Positions 18,026-27,727 of a DNA stretch of 64,000 nt are shown here, piece by piece; positions within the stretch are counted from its first letter, which is position 1, and every line of letters starts with the position of its first letter. This stretch comes from Rhodanobacter denitrificans (lineage in GTDB: Bacteria > Pseudomonadota > Gammaproteobacteria > Xanthomonadales > Rhodanobacteraceae). The notes beneath the pieces were generated by a model. It did no database searches. It was not told where the DNA came from and saw only the letters and a list, made by a program, of their open reading frames with translations. Position numbers and translations under genes: made by a program. The stretch lies in the NCBI GenBank assembly GCA_017848855.1, contig JAFIHF010000004.1, positions 1 to 64,000 of the forward strand. Direction: 5' to 3'.

Positions 18026-19843
18026 ATGTCCACGCCCGCCGCCATGCCGCTCGATGCCCTGCGCCAGGTCGGCGCGCTGCTGCAGGCCGGCGCGCTGCGC
18101 GAGGCGCATGGGCGCCTGCAGGCCATCGTCGCGGAACACCCCGACTGCGCGGAGGCGCTGCGTCTGCTCGGCGGCCTGCGCCTGGGTTTCGGCGACGCCC
18201 AGGCGGCGGAAGCGCTGCTGCGCCGCGCGCTGGCGCTGGACCCGGGCTGGGCGCCCACGCTCGCCACGCTGGGCGAGCTGCTGCTGGGCAGCGGCCGCGA
18301 CGATGAGGCCGAAGCGCTGCTGCGCCGCGCCGCCAGCAAGCTGCCGCAGGCCGCCCTGCGGCTGGCGCGCCATTGCAACGAGCGCCAGCGTCCGGCCGAG
18401 GCACTGGCCCTGCTCGCGCCACTGTGCACCGGCCAGGTCGACGCCGAAGTGGCCGCGCAGCACGTGGCGGCGCTGGCTGCGCTGGGCCGCGCCGACGAAG
18501 CCGTCGCGCTCTATCGACATGCGGCGGAAGCCGCGCCCGACGATGCGGCCGCCGCGCAGGCACTGGCGATCGCGCTCGCCGCCGCCGGCCGCCACGCCGA
18601 GGCCGAACGCACGGCGAGCCGCGCGCTGGCCGCCGGCCGCGCGGACGCCGCTGCGCATTTCATCCGCGCGCGCAGCCGGCTCGCACTGGGCGAGTTCGCG
18701 CGCGCCGAGGCCGACCTGCGCGACGGCCTGCGGCTGGAGCCGCGCCACGCCGAGGCGCACGACCATCTCGCGCGGCTGGTGTGGATGCGCAGCGGCGATC
18801 TCGCCGAAAGCACCGCCGCGCTCGACGACGCGCTGCGCCGCTTTCCCGGCGACGAGACCCTGCTCGCCGCCAAGGCCGCGATCCTGCAGGGCGCGGGTGA
18901 TGCGCGCGGCGCCTGGACCTGCCTCGCCGCGCCCGCGGCCCGTGCGCAGGCCGCGCCAGCGCTGCTGGTGCGCGCGGGGCTCAGCGCGCTGGAATTCGAT
19001 CCCGCCGGCGCACGCGCGCTGGCCGAACGCGCGCTGCGGCAGGCGCCCGGCCTCGCCGCCGCGCGCAGCCTGCGCGCCGCCGCCCTGCTCGGCTGCGGCG
19101 ACGCGCGGCGCGCGCTCGAACAGTGCGAGGTGCTGCTCGCCGGTACGCCCGACGACCAGTACCTGATCGCGCTGCAAACCACCGCCTGGCGCCTGCTCGG
19201 CGACCCGCGCCACGAGGCCTACTGCGACTACGCGAAGCTGGTGCAGCCGTATCGCCTGCAAGCGCCCGCCGGCTGGAGCAGCCTCGCCGGCTTCCTTGCC
19301 GACCTCAAGCGCAGCCTCGAACGCCTGCACGATCCGCTGGGCCATCCGCTGCTGTTCCAGTCGCTGCGCCACGGCACCGAGACCACCGAAGACCTGGCCC
19401 GCCACGCCGATCCGGTGATCCAGGCGCTGTTCCGCGCGTTCGACGCGCCGATCCGCGACTACATGGCCTACCTCGGCCACGGCGACGACGCGCTGCGCCG
19501 GCGCAACCGGGGCGGCTACCGCTACAACGGCAGTTGGTCGGTGCGGCTGCGCAGCAGCGGCTTCCACGCCAACCACGTGCATCCGCGCGGCTGGATCTCC
19601 TCGGCCTGCTACATCGACCTGCCCGACGACATGGACGGCAACGGCAAGGCGGACGGCTGCCTCGCGTTCGGCGAGCCCGGCATCCTCACCGCGCCGCCGC
19701 TGCACGCGCAGCACGTGGTGCGCCCCGAGCCCGGCCTGCTGGTGCTGTTCCCCTCCTACGCCTGGCACGGCACCGTGCCGTTCACCAGCGCACAAACGCG
19801 GCTCACCGTGGCGTTCGACGCGGTGCCGGAGGCCTCCGCATGA
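18026..19843 (+). CDS. TPR protein with C-terminal 2OG-Fe(II) oxygenase-like domain
   Basis: A 605-residue protein without a signal peptide. Residues about 10-400 are degenerate tetratricopeptide repeats, very rich in Ala, Leu and Arg (for example AEALLRRALALDPGWAPTLA). The C-terminal 200 residues match the putative 2OG-Fe(II) oxygenase type: GYRYNGSWSVRLRSSGFHAN, HVHPRGWISSACYIDLPDD, then a distal PEPGLLVLFPSYAWHGTVPF with a His. A jelly-roll fold with the His pair as iron ligands is inferred. Genes of this type accompany TonB-receptor sugar loci in related bacteria, where the role is not established. It starts 15 bases after the MFS gene and overlaps the next start by four bases (ATGA), so it belongs to the operon. 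Confidence 0.8.
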   Translation: MSTPAAMPLDALRQVGALLQAGALREAHGRLQAIVAEHPDCAEALRLLGGLRLGFGDAQAAEALLRRALALDPGWAPTLATLGELLLGSGRDDEAEALLRRAASKLPQAALRLARHCNERQRPAEALALLAPLCTGQVDAEVAAQHVAALAALGRADEAVALYRHAAEAAPDDAAAAQALAIALAAAGRHAEAERTASRALAAGRADAAAHFIRARSRLALGEFARAEADLRDGLRLEPRHAEAHDHLARLVWMRSGDLAESTAALDDALRRFPGDETLLAAKAAILQGAGDARGAWTCLAAPAARAQAAPALLVRAGLSALEFDPAGARALAERALRQAPGLAAARSLRAAALLGCGDARRALEQCEVLLAGTPDDQYLIALQTTAWRLLGDPRHEAYCDYAKLVQPYRLQAPAGWSSLAGFLADLKRSLERLHDPLGHPLLFQSLRHGTETTEDLARHADPVIQALFRAFDAPIRDYMAYLGHGDDALRRRNRGGYRYNGSWSVRLRSSGFHANHVHPRGWISSACYIDLPDDMDGNGKADGCLAFGEPGILTAPPLHAQHVVRPEPGLLVLFPSYAWHGTVPFTSAQTRLTVAFDAVPEASA

Positions 19844-22095
19844 AACGCATCGCCTTCGCCTTGTTCGCGCTGGTGATGGCGCACGCGTCTGCCGCCACTG
19901 ACGCCAGCTTCGTGCTGCAGGCCAGCGCCGCGGACTGGTCCCGTTATTTCCCCGGCCAGCTGGGCAACGGCTACGCCTCCACGCTGACCGCGCCGCGCGG
20001 CACCGAGGCCGCGCCGGCCTATCTCGTCGCCTTGATGGATCGCACGCCCGGCGACATGGCGCGTCCGGCCGTAGTGCCCGCGTGGAGTGGCATCGACTAC
20101 CGCGCCGCGGGCGGCGGCTGGCTCAACGCCGCGCCGCTGGACGCCGCGCATTTCCAGGACTACGCGCAGACGCTGGACATGCACGACGGCACGCTGGCCA
20201 CGCGCTATGTGTACCGCGACGGCGAACGCGCCGCCGATATCGAAGTCCTCTCGCTGGTGAGCCAGGCCTCGCCGCACCTCGCCGGCAGCCGGCTCACGCT
20301 CACGCCGCATTTCGACGGCCGCATCGAGCTGTCGTTCGCGCTGGATGCCTGGGCGCCGCACCAGCCGCGCTTCGCGCTGGCCCGCATCGACGATGCGGAA
20401 ATGCATCGGGAGCTGGACAAATACCGCCTGAAACTGGAACCGGTCGCGCCCGCCACGCCGGACCGCGCCGCGCTGTGGTACCCCGGCACCACCGAAGCGC
20501 TGGCCCGCAACGGCGATGCCGCGCAACTCACCCTGCGGCTGAGCGGCCGGGCCGCGAACGGCGCCACGATGGCGGAGGCGGTGGCCGTGGCGCTGCCGCA
20601 AGGCGTGCAGCCGGTTTCGACCAGGGTGGTGCGCGAGGGCCTGCACCTCGCACTGGTCGTGACGATGGACGTGCGGAAGCACCAGCGCTACGCCTTCGCC
20701 AAGTTCGTCGCCGTCTCGCGCGCGGGCTGGGGCGGCGACGCGCAGGCCGATCTCGCGCTGGCCGTGCAGGCGCGTGCACAGGGCTTCGACGCGCTGCTGC
20801 ACGCGCAGCGGGAGGCCTGGGACGCGCTGTGGAAGTCCGACGTGGTGATCGACGGCGACCCCGCCGCGCAGCGCATCGTGCACGCCGACCTCTACTACCT
20901 GCTGTCCAACGTGACACCGGACACCGCGTGGGGCGCCGGCGCCTGCGGCCTGACGCCGGGTTACGCCGGGCACGTGTTCTGGGACAGCGACACCTGGGTG
21001 TTCCCCGCCCTGCTCCTGTTGCATCCGGAACGCGCGAAGTCGCTGGTGGCGTTCCGCGCCCGCACGCTGCCGGCGGCCGAGGCGCGCGCCCGCACACGCG
21101 GCCTGCGCGGCGCGATGTATCCGTGGGAGGCCGATCCCGACGACGGCAGCTCGCAGACGCCGCATTCGGCCCGGGCGCTGGACGAGCGCGAGATCCACGT
21201 CAACGGCGACGTCGCGATCGCGCAGTGGCAGTACTGGCTCGCCAGCGGCGACAAGGATTGGTTGAAGCAATCCGGCTGGCCGGTGATCCGCGCCGTCGCC
21301 GACTTCTGGGTCAGCCGCGCCACCTGGGTGGCGGCGAAGCGGCGCTACGAGATCGCGCACGTCACCTCGGTGGACGAGGACTACAGCGACGTGCCGAACG
21401 ACACCTACACCAACGCCGTGGCGCGCAAGTCGCTGCAGATCGCCGACGCCGCGGCCGCCGTGCTCGGCGTGCGGCCCGACCCGCGCTGGGCCGCGGTGGC
21501 GCACGAGCTGTACCTGCCGTTCGCCGACGGCCACCACCTCGACTTCGACCCGTCCGTGCCGCACAACCGCGATACCTGGGGCGGCAGCTCGCTGCCGATG
21601 CTCGCGCTGCCCTCGCTCGACCTGCCCATGGACACGGCGGTGCGTCGGCGCGACTACGCCTACGCGCTGGGTCCGATCGAGCATTCGAGCCGCGACCCGA
21701 ACAGCATGGGCCTCGCCCCGCTGTCGATCGCCGCGGCCACCGCCGGCGACGGCGCGGACGCCGCGAAGTGGTTCGAGCGCAACCTCGAGGCGCACGTGGT
21801 GCAGCCGCCGTTCGACGTGCGCACCGAGACCGCGCACAACAACACCGGCTACTTCCTCACCGCCGGCGCCGGCATGCTGCAGAACATCGCCTACGGCTTC
21901 ACCGGGCTGCGCATCGAACCGAAGGGGCTGGTGCCGGCCTACCCGCCGTTGCTGCCCGCGCGCTGGAACGCGTTGACGCTGCGCAACCTTGTCTTCCGTG
22001 GCCGGCTCTATGACATCAGCGTGCGACGCGGCACCGACGGCAAGCCCGTGCTGTCGATGACCGCCACGCCATCCACCGGGAGTCCCCGCCCATGA
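19840..22095 (+). CDS. Exported GH65-type alpha-glucoside hydrolase, kojibiose hydrolase-like
   Basis: A 751-residue periplasmic protein with signal peptide MKRIAFALFALVMAHASA. The (alpha/alpha)6 barrel has GHVFWDSDTWVFPALLLLHP, AMYPWEAD and EIHVNGDVAIAQWQYW. Glu513 in HVTSVDEDYSDVPNDTYTN is at the general-acid position. The phosphate-binding HxSxLS motif of GH65 phosphorylases is absent; instead GPIEHSSRDPNSMG places Glu614 where a hydrolase needs a catalytic base, as in the characterised bacterial GH65 kojibiose hydrolase. Hydrolysis, not phosphorolysis, is therefore expected, in line with a periplasmic location. The start overlaps the preceding stop (ATGA), as does its own stop with the next gene. 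The exact linkage cleaved cannot be read from sequence. Confidence 0.85.
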   Translation: MKRIAFALFALVMAHASAATDASFVLQASAADWSRYFPGQLGNGYASTLTAPRGTEAAPAYLVALMDRTPGDMARPAVVPAWSGIDYRAAGGGWLNAAPLDAAHFQDYAQTLDMHDGTLATRYVYRDGERAADIEVLSLVSQASPHLAGSRLTLTPHFDGRIELSFALDAWAPHQPRFALARIDDAEMHRELDKYRLKLEPVAPATPDRAALWYPGTTEALARNGDAAQLTLRLSGRAANGATMAEAVAVALPQGVQPVSTRVVREGLHLALVVTMDVRKHQRYAFAKFVAVSRAGWGGDAQADLALAVQARAQGFDALLHAQREAWDALWKSDVVIDGDPAAQRIVHADLYYLLSNVTPDTAWGAGACGLTPGYAGHVFWDSDTWVFPALLLLHPERAKSLVAFRARTLPAAEARARTRGLRGAMYPWEADPDDGSSQTPHSARALDEREIHVNGDVAIAQWQYWLASGDKDWLKQSGWPVIRAVADFWVSRATWVAAKRRYEIAHVTSVDEDYSDVPNDTYTNAVARKSLQIADAAAAVLGVRPDPRWAAVAHELYLPFADGHHLDFDPSVPHNRDTWGGSSLPMLALPSLDLPMDTAVRRRDYAYALGPIEHSSRDPNSMGLAPLSIAAATAGDGADAAKWFERNLEAHVVQPPFDVRTETAHNNTGYFLTAGAGMLQNIAYGFTGLRIEPKGLVPAYPPLLPARWNALTLRNLVFRGRLYDISVRRGTDGKPVLSMTATPSTGSPRP

Positions 22096-23732
22096 AACTC
22101 CGCACCCGCCTAGCCACCATCCTGCTCGCGTTGCTGTCCGCGCCCGTCGCCTCCGCCGCCACGCCCGACGCCGCGAAGACGCTGGACTACATCCACCACG
22201 CCTGGCCCACGCTCACGCGGCGGATGGACGACTGCTCCGCGTTCGGCAAGGGGCCGGGCGATACGCAGCTGGCGCTCTATCTGCCGCACGCGCTGGCGAT
22301 GCCCGCCGGCCTGCCCGCGATCGCCGCGCGCTGCCGGGTGGAGCTGCGTCGCCTGCCGCAAACGATCCGCGAGCTCGGCGACGTGGATGCGGCCAGGCTG
22401 CCCGTGCAAGGCCTGCTCTACCTGCCGCATCCCTACGTGGTGCCCGGCGGCTTCTTCAACGAGATGTACGGCTGGGACAGCTACTTCATCGAACTGGGCC
22501 TGCTCGCCGACCAGCACGCGGCGCTGGCGCGCGACATGGTGGACAACGCGCTGTTCGAAGTGCAGCACTACGGTGGCGTGCTCAACGCGAACCGCAGCTA
22601 CTACCTCAGCCGCTCGCAGCCGCCGTTCCTCGCCGCGATGATCGCCGCGCTGCTCGCCAACCCCGCCGCCTTCCGCGACGACGCGGACAAGCGCGCGTGG
22701 CTGGCGCAGGCCTATCCGCTGGCGGTGCGCAACCACGATCTCTGGCTGCGCCCCGGGCACCGCGCCGGCAACACCGGCCTGGCGCGCTACTTCGACTACG
22801 GCCACGGCCCTGTGCTGGAGGCGCACGACGCCGGCTACTACCAGGGCGTGATCCGCTGGCTGCTGGCGCACCGCGCCGAGGATCCCGGCTATCTCGTCAA
22901 GTCCGCTCGGCATCCCGATGCCACCGAAGCCGCGCGGCTGAAGACCGCAAGCTGCGACGTCGCGGCATCGCCGGTCTGCGCCGAGGCTTGGGTGGACGGC
23001 TACCGCCTCAGCGCCGACTACTACCTCGGCGACCGCGCGATGCGCGAGTCCGGCTTCGACGTGAACTTCCACTTCGGCCCCTATGCCGGCCTCACCCACC
23101 ACTACGCGCCGGTGGACTTGAACAGCCTGCTCTACCGCTACGAACGCGACCTGCGCGACTTCGCCGCGGCGCTGGGCAAGCGCGCCGACGCCGAGCGCTG
23201 GGCGCAGGCCGCCAAGGCGCGCAAGGCGGCGATGGACAAGTACCTGTGGCAGCCCACGCAAGGCCTGTACCTGGACTACGACTTCGTGGCCGGCAAGCCC
23301 GCGACCGATCCCTACCTCAGCACGTTCTATCCGCTGTGGGCGGGCGCGGCATCGCCGGCGCAGGCGCAGGCGCTGCACGACAAGCTGGCGCTGTTCGAGC
23401 AGCGCGGCGGCCTGGCGATGAGCACGCGCAACACCGGTGCGCAGTGGGATGCGCCCTACGGCTGGGCACCCACCAACTGGCTGGCGATCGAGGGGCTGGA
23501 CGACTACGGCTTCCACGCCGACGCACGCCGCCTCGCCGGCGAGTTCATGGCCACGGTGGACCGCGGCTACGCCGACGACGGCACCATCCGCGAGAAATAC
23601 AACATGGCGCAGGGCAACGCCGCCGTGCAGATCACCGCCGGCTACACCCAGAACGTGGTCGGCTTCGGCTGGACCAACGGCGTGTACCTCAAGCTGCGCC
23701 AGCTGACCGACGGCAAGACCGCCACGCCCTGA
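22092..23732 (+). CDS. treA: Periplasmic trehalase, GH37
   Basis: A 546-residue enzyme that hydrolyses alpha,alpha-trehalose to two glucose. Signal peptide MKLRTRLATILLALLSAPVASA. Both trehalase signatures are present: PGGFFNEMYGWDSYF from residue 118, and QWDAPYGWAP from residue 451. The GYRLSADYYLGDRAMRESGF region carries a likely catalytic Asp and the C-terminal REKYNM a Glu. The start codon overlaps the stop of the GH65 gene by four bases. Together with that hydrolase it would deliver free glucose in the periplasm. Length and motifs fit periplasmic TreA rather than the cytosolic TreF. Confidence 0.93.
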   Translation: MKLRTRLATILLALLSAPVASAATPDAAKTLDYIHHAWPTLTRRMDDCSAFGKGPGDTQLALYLPHALAMPAGLPAIAARCRVELRRLPQTIRELGDVDAARLPVQGLLYLPHPYVVPGGFFNEMYGWDSYFIELGLLADQHAALARDMVDNALFEVQHYGGVLNANRSYYLSRSQPPFLAAMIAALLANPAAFRDDADKRAWLAQAYPLAVRNHDLWLRPGHRAGNTGLARYFDYGHGPVLEAHDAGYYQGVIRWLLAHRAEDPGYLVKSARHPDATEAARLKTASCDVAASPVCAEAWVDGYRLSADYYLGDRAMRESGFDVNFHFGPYAGLTHHYAPVDLNSLLYRYERDLRDFAAALGKRADAERWAQAAKARKAAMDKYLWQPTQGLYLDYDFVAGKPATDPYLSTFYPLWAGAASPAQAQALHDKLALFEQRGGLAMSTRNTGAQWDAPYGWAPTNWLAIEGLDDYGFHADARRLAGEFMATVDRGYADDGTIREKYNMAQGNAAVQITAGYTQNVVGFGWTNGVYLKLRQLTDGKTATP

Positions 23733-23758
23733 CCGCCAAGCTTGCCCAGGGGACTCCC

Positions 23759-24831
23759 ATGCACCTGACCCGACTCGCCCGACTGCTCCCGCCGCTGTGC
23801 TGCGCCGGCCTGCTCGCCACCGGTGCCCTCGCACAGGACGCCAAGCCCGGCGTGCAGGCCGACGGCACCGTCACCGCGCCGGCCGCCAGCGTTCCCTATT
23901 CCATGTTCGCCTCGCCGCAGGCACGGGCGTTCTTTCCGCAGATGCTGGCCGAGGAGGCCAAGGCGCCGCCGATCAGCGCGCCGATCGACGCAAGCCGCGC
24001 GTTCTACGACCGCATGAACAGTGCGCGCGTGGCGCGCATGCAGAAGCTCTACCCGGTGCGGACCCGCCGCGGCACGATCGCCGGCGTCGGCGTCGACGTG
24101 GTGCTGCCCGCGCAGGGCGTGGCGCCGGCGAACCGTCGGCGCGTGCTGCTCAACCTGCACGGCGGCGCCTTCCTGTGGGGCGCGCACAGCGGTGCCCTGG
24201 TCGAGTCCATCCCGATCGCCAGCCTCGGCCGCATCGAGGTGATCGCGGTGGACTACCGCATGGGCCCCGAGCACGTGTTCCCGGCCGCCAGCGAAGACGT
24301 GGAAAAGGTCTACCGCGCACTGCTGAAGACCCACCGACCGGAACAGATCGGCATCTACGGCTGCTCGCCGGCGGCGCACTCACCGGCGAGGCGGTGGCGC
24401 GCTTCATCACCGACCGGCTGCCGGTGCCCGGCGCCATCGGCATCTTCTGCGGCGGCCTCACCGAGCTTGGCGGCGACTCGGCCTACGTGGCGCCGCTGCT
24501 CAACGGCGAAGGCGTGCCGGCGCATCCGCTGCGCCTGGCCAACATTCCCTACTTCCGCGGCGCCGACCCGCGCGACCCGCTGGTGATGCCGGCCAACGCG
24601 CCCGCGCTGCTAGCGAAATTCCCGCCCACGCTGCTGGTCTCCGGCAGCCGCGACATGGCGCTGAGCTCGGCGGTGCACAGCAACGAACTGCTGCGCCAGG
24701 CCGGGGTGCCCACCGAACTGCGGGTGTGGGAGGGCATGTGGCACTCCTTCTTCTCCGATCCGGAGCTGCCCGAATCGCGGCAGGCCTACGCCGCCATCGT
24801 CGCGTTCTTCGACCGGCGGCTGGCGCACTGA
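23759..24831 (+). pseudogene. Exported alpha/beta-hydrolase (HSL-type esterase) broken by a one-base frameshift
   Basis: The gene opens with an AGGGGA ribosome site and a signal peptide ending ATGALAQ. The first frame carries the oxyanion motif LNLHGGAFLWG and the DYRMGPEHVFPAA block of hormone-sensitive-lipase-type esterases, then reads IGIYGCS and derails. The next frame resumes AGGALTGEAVARFITDRL and continues with SGSRDMALSS (Asp) and GMWHSFF (His) to the stop at 24831. The break is after 24367, exactly at the nucleophile elbow GCSAGG; one G appears to be missing. This could be a genuine inactivating mutation or a sequencing error. The role in the sugar locus is perhaps deacetylation of substrate. 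It is the last gene of the plus-strand run. Confidence 0.85.
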
Positions 24832-24908
24832 GCGCCGGCGCTGCCGCGCTTTGCCCGCCGCGGACGCGGCGGGTATCCTCAGCGGAACGCCACCACTCCC
24901 CGCCAGCC

Positions 24909-26306
<1,398 letters not shown>

Positions 26307-26376
26307 TGCCGCGGTAGCCGGCCCTCCCCCTCAACGATGAAGCTGCCGGGGGAGTGCGAGAGCGCCAAGGCAACGG

Positions 26377-26934
26377 CTACAGCATCCCCGTTTCCAGCTT
26401 CGCCAGCTCCGACATCATCGTGTGGTTCCACGGCGGGTCGAACACCAGGTCGATGTCGGCCTCGGCGATGGTGGGGATCATCTCCAGCTTGGTGCGGGCG
26501 TCGTCCACCAGGATGTCGCCCATGCCGCAGCCGGGCGCGGTGAGCGTGAGCTTGACGTAGACCCGGCGCTGGCCGTCCTCGCGCTGCTCCAGGCTCAGGT
26601 CGTAGACCAGGCCCAGCTCGACCACGTTCACCGGGATCTCCGGGTCGAACACGGTGCGCAGCTGGTCCCAGCACAGCTTCTCCACGTCGGCGTCGGTGGC
26701 GTCGGCGGGCACCTCGATCGGCGCGGGTTTCTCCTTGCCCAGCGCGTCGGCGTCGTCGCCGGCGATGCGGAACAGGTTGCCCTCCACGTAGACGGTGAAG
26801 CTGCCGCCCAGCGCCTGGGTGATGTAGCCGATCTGGCCGGCGGGCAGGGTCACCGTTTCGCCCTGCGGCACCATCACCGCCTCGCAGTCGCGCATCAGGG
26901 TGAAGGGTTCGCTGCTCAGACTGAAACCGCTCAT
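26377..26934 (-). CDS. sufT: SufT-like Fe-S cluster assembly factor
   Basis: A 185-residue protein. The N-terminal 90 residues form the small domain typical of SufT-like proteins (VPQGETVTLPAGQIGYITQA), and the C-terminal part is a DUF59/MIP18 domain with DPEIPVNVVELGLVYDL and TLTAPGCGMGDILVDDA, including the conserved Cys. The family acts in iron-sulfur cluster maturation or carriage. The ATG at 26934 (MSGFSLSSEP) gives family length; a longer open frame upstream lacks conserved character. It is convergent with pilR and monocistronic. No suf operon is visible in this window. Confidence 0.88.
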   Translation of the reverse strand: MSGFSLSSEPFTLMRDCEAVMVPQGETVTLPAGQIGYITQALGGSFTVYVEGNLFRIAGDDADALGKEKPAPIEVPADATDADVEKLCWDQLRTVFDPEIPVNVVELGLVYDLSLEQREDGQRRVYVKLTLTAPGCGMGDILVDDARTKLEMIPTIAEADIDLVFDPPWNHTMMSELAKLETGML

Positions 26935-27158
26935 GCCGCTCGCCAATAGGTCGTGGGGAAAGTGGGCGCGCGCGGCGCGCCGACCACATATTATGCCGCG
27001 CCGCAACGCGAACCACCTGTTCCAGATCAGGGCCGCCCGGCCGGACACTCGTTGCAGCGCCCCCGCAAAACGGCAGCGAACGGCGGCAAACCGCTATGAT
27101 CGGCGCTTTGCCTGCCGGACCGACGCATGCTCCGCCTCCCCGCCTTCCCGCCCCTGCC

Positions 27159-27590
27159 ATGAAGCCGCGCGACGTACCGCTGTATCTGTTCGCGCTGTTC
27201 TGCGCCGCGATGATGGGCCTGGCGATCGGCGCCGCATGGATGGTGGCGGCGATGTACCTGCACCAGTCCGCGCCCTGGCTGGCGCTGCCGGCGGGCGCGC
27301 TGCTGGCTTGGGCGATCCGCCACTGGATCCGCCGCCCCGGCAGCGGCGCGGCGCTGCTGGCGGCCTTCGCCACCCTGCTGGCGGCGTGCTACTTCAATGT
27401 GCTGATGGCTGCGATCCTGCTCGCCGGCAACTTCGGCATGAGCCTCACCGAAGCGATGCGCACGGCCGGCACCGGCATGCTGCTGGCGCTGGCGCGACTG
27501 GGCCTGCGCCCGGTCGACTGGGTCTGGTACGCGCTGGGCGCGTTGCTGGCGGCGTGGCTGGCCTGGCGGCATGCCACCCCGCGCCGCTGA
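27159..27590 (+). CDS. Four-helix membrane protein of unknown function
   Basis: A 143-residue hydrophobic protein with segments at about residues 8-30, 37-52, 60-85 and 100-130. A short basic loop (RHWIRRPGSG) lies between the second and third. I do not recognise a family. The ATG at 27159 (MKPRDVPLYLFALF) places a typical N-terminal charge before the first segment; an ATG 21 codons upstream is Pro-rich and less likely. The gene is divergent from sufT across 224 bases and is followed by a REP element, so it is probably expressed alone. Confidence 0.7.
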   Translation: MKPRDVPLYLFALFCAAMMGLAIGAAWMVAAMYLHQSAPWLALPAGALLAWAIRHWIRRPGSGAALLAAFATLLAACYFNVLMAAILLAGNFGMSLTEAMRTAGTGMLLALARLGLRPVDWVWYALGALLAAWLAWRHATPRR

Positions 27591-27605
27591 GGCTGGGCGC
27601 TACCG

Positions 27606-27705
27606 GTAGGCGCACCCTGTGCGCGAATGCCCTTGGCTTCGATCGAGCGTCGAGGCATTCGCGCACAGAGCCTGCCCCGGACTTGATCCGGGGGTGCGCT
27701 CCTAC
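27606..27705. repeat. Composite REP hairpin with an embedded palindrome
   Basis: GTAGGCGCACCCTGTGCGCG (27606-27625), continuing AATGCC, faces GGCATTCGCGCACAG (27654-27668) and GGTGCGCTCCTAC (27693-27705). One arm carries the extra block AGCCTGCCCCGGACTTGATC with its palindrome CCCCGGACTTGATCCGGGG, which the other arm lacks. It lies downstream of a plus-strand gene and of minus-strand pntB, so between converging transcripts. Confidence 0.85.
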
Positions 27706-27727
27706 AACGGCGCGCTATTGCAACGCC

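Noticed and set aside
10829-19795. Very long minus-strand open frame (about 2988 codons) opposite the sugar locus
   Set aside because: It runs antisense to five well-supported genes, is dominated by Arg, Ala, Gly, Gln and Val, and has no domain. High GC makes such frames by chance.
23759-24831. Two separate esterase genes instead of one frameshifted gene
   Set aside because: The first frame has only the oxyanion half and the second only the Asp/His half, and they join at GCSAGG. Neither has a start or stop of its own that makes sense.
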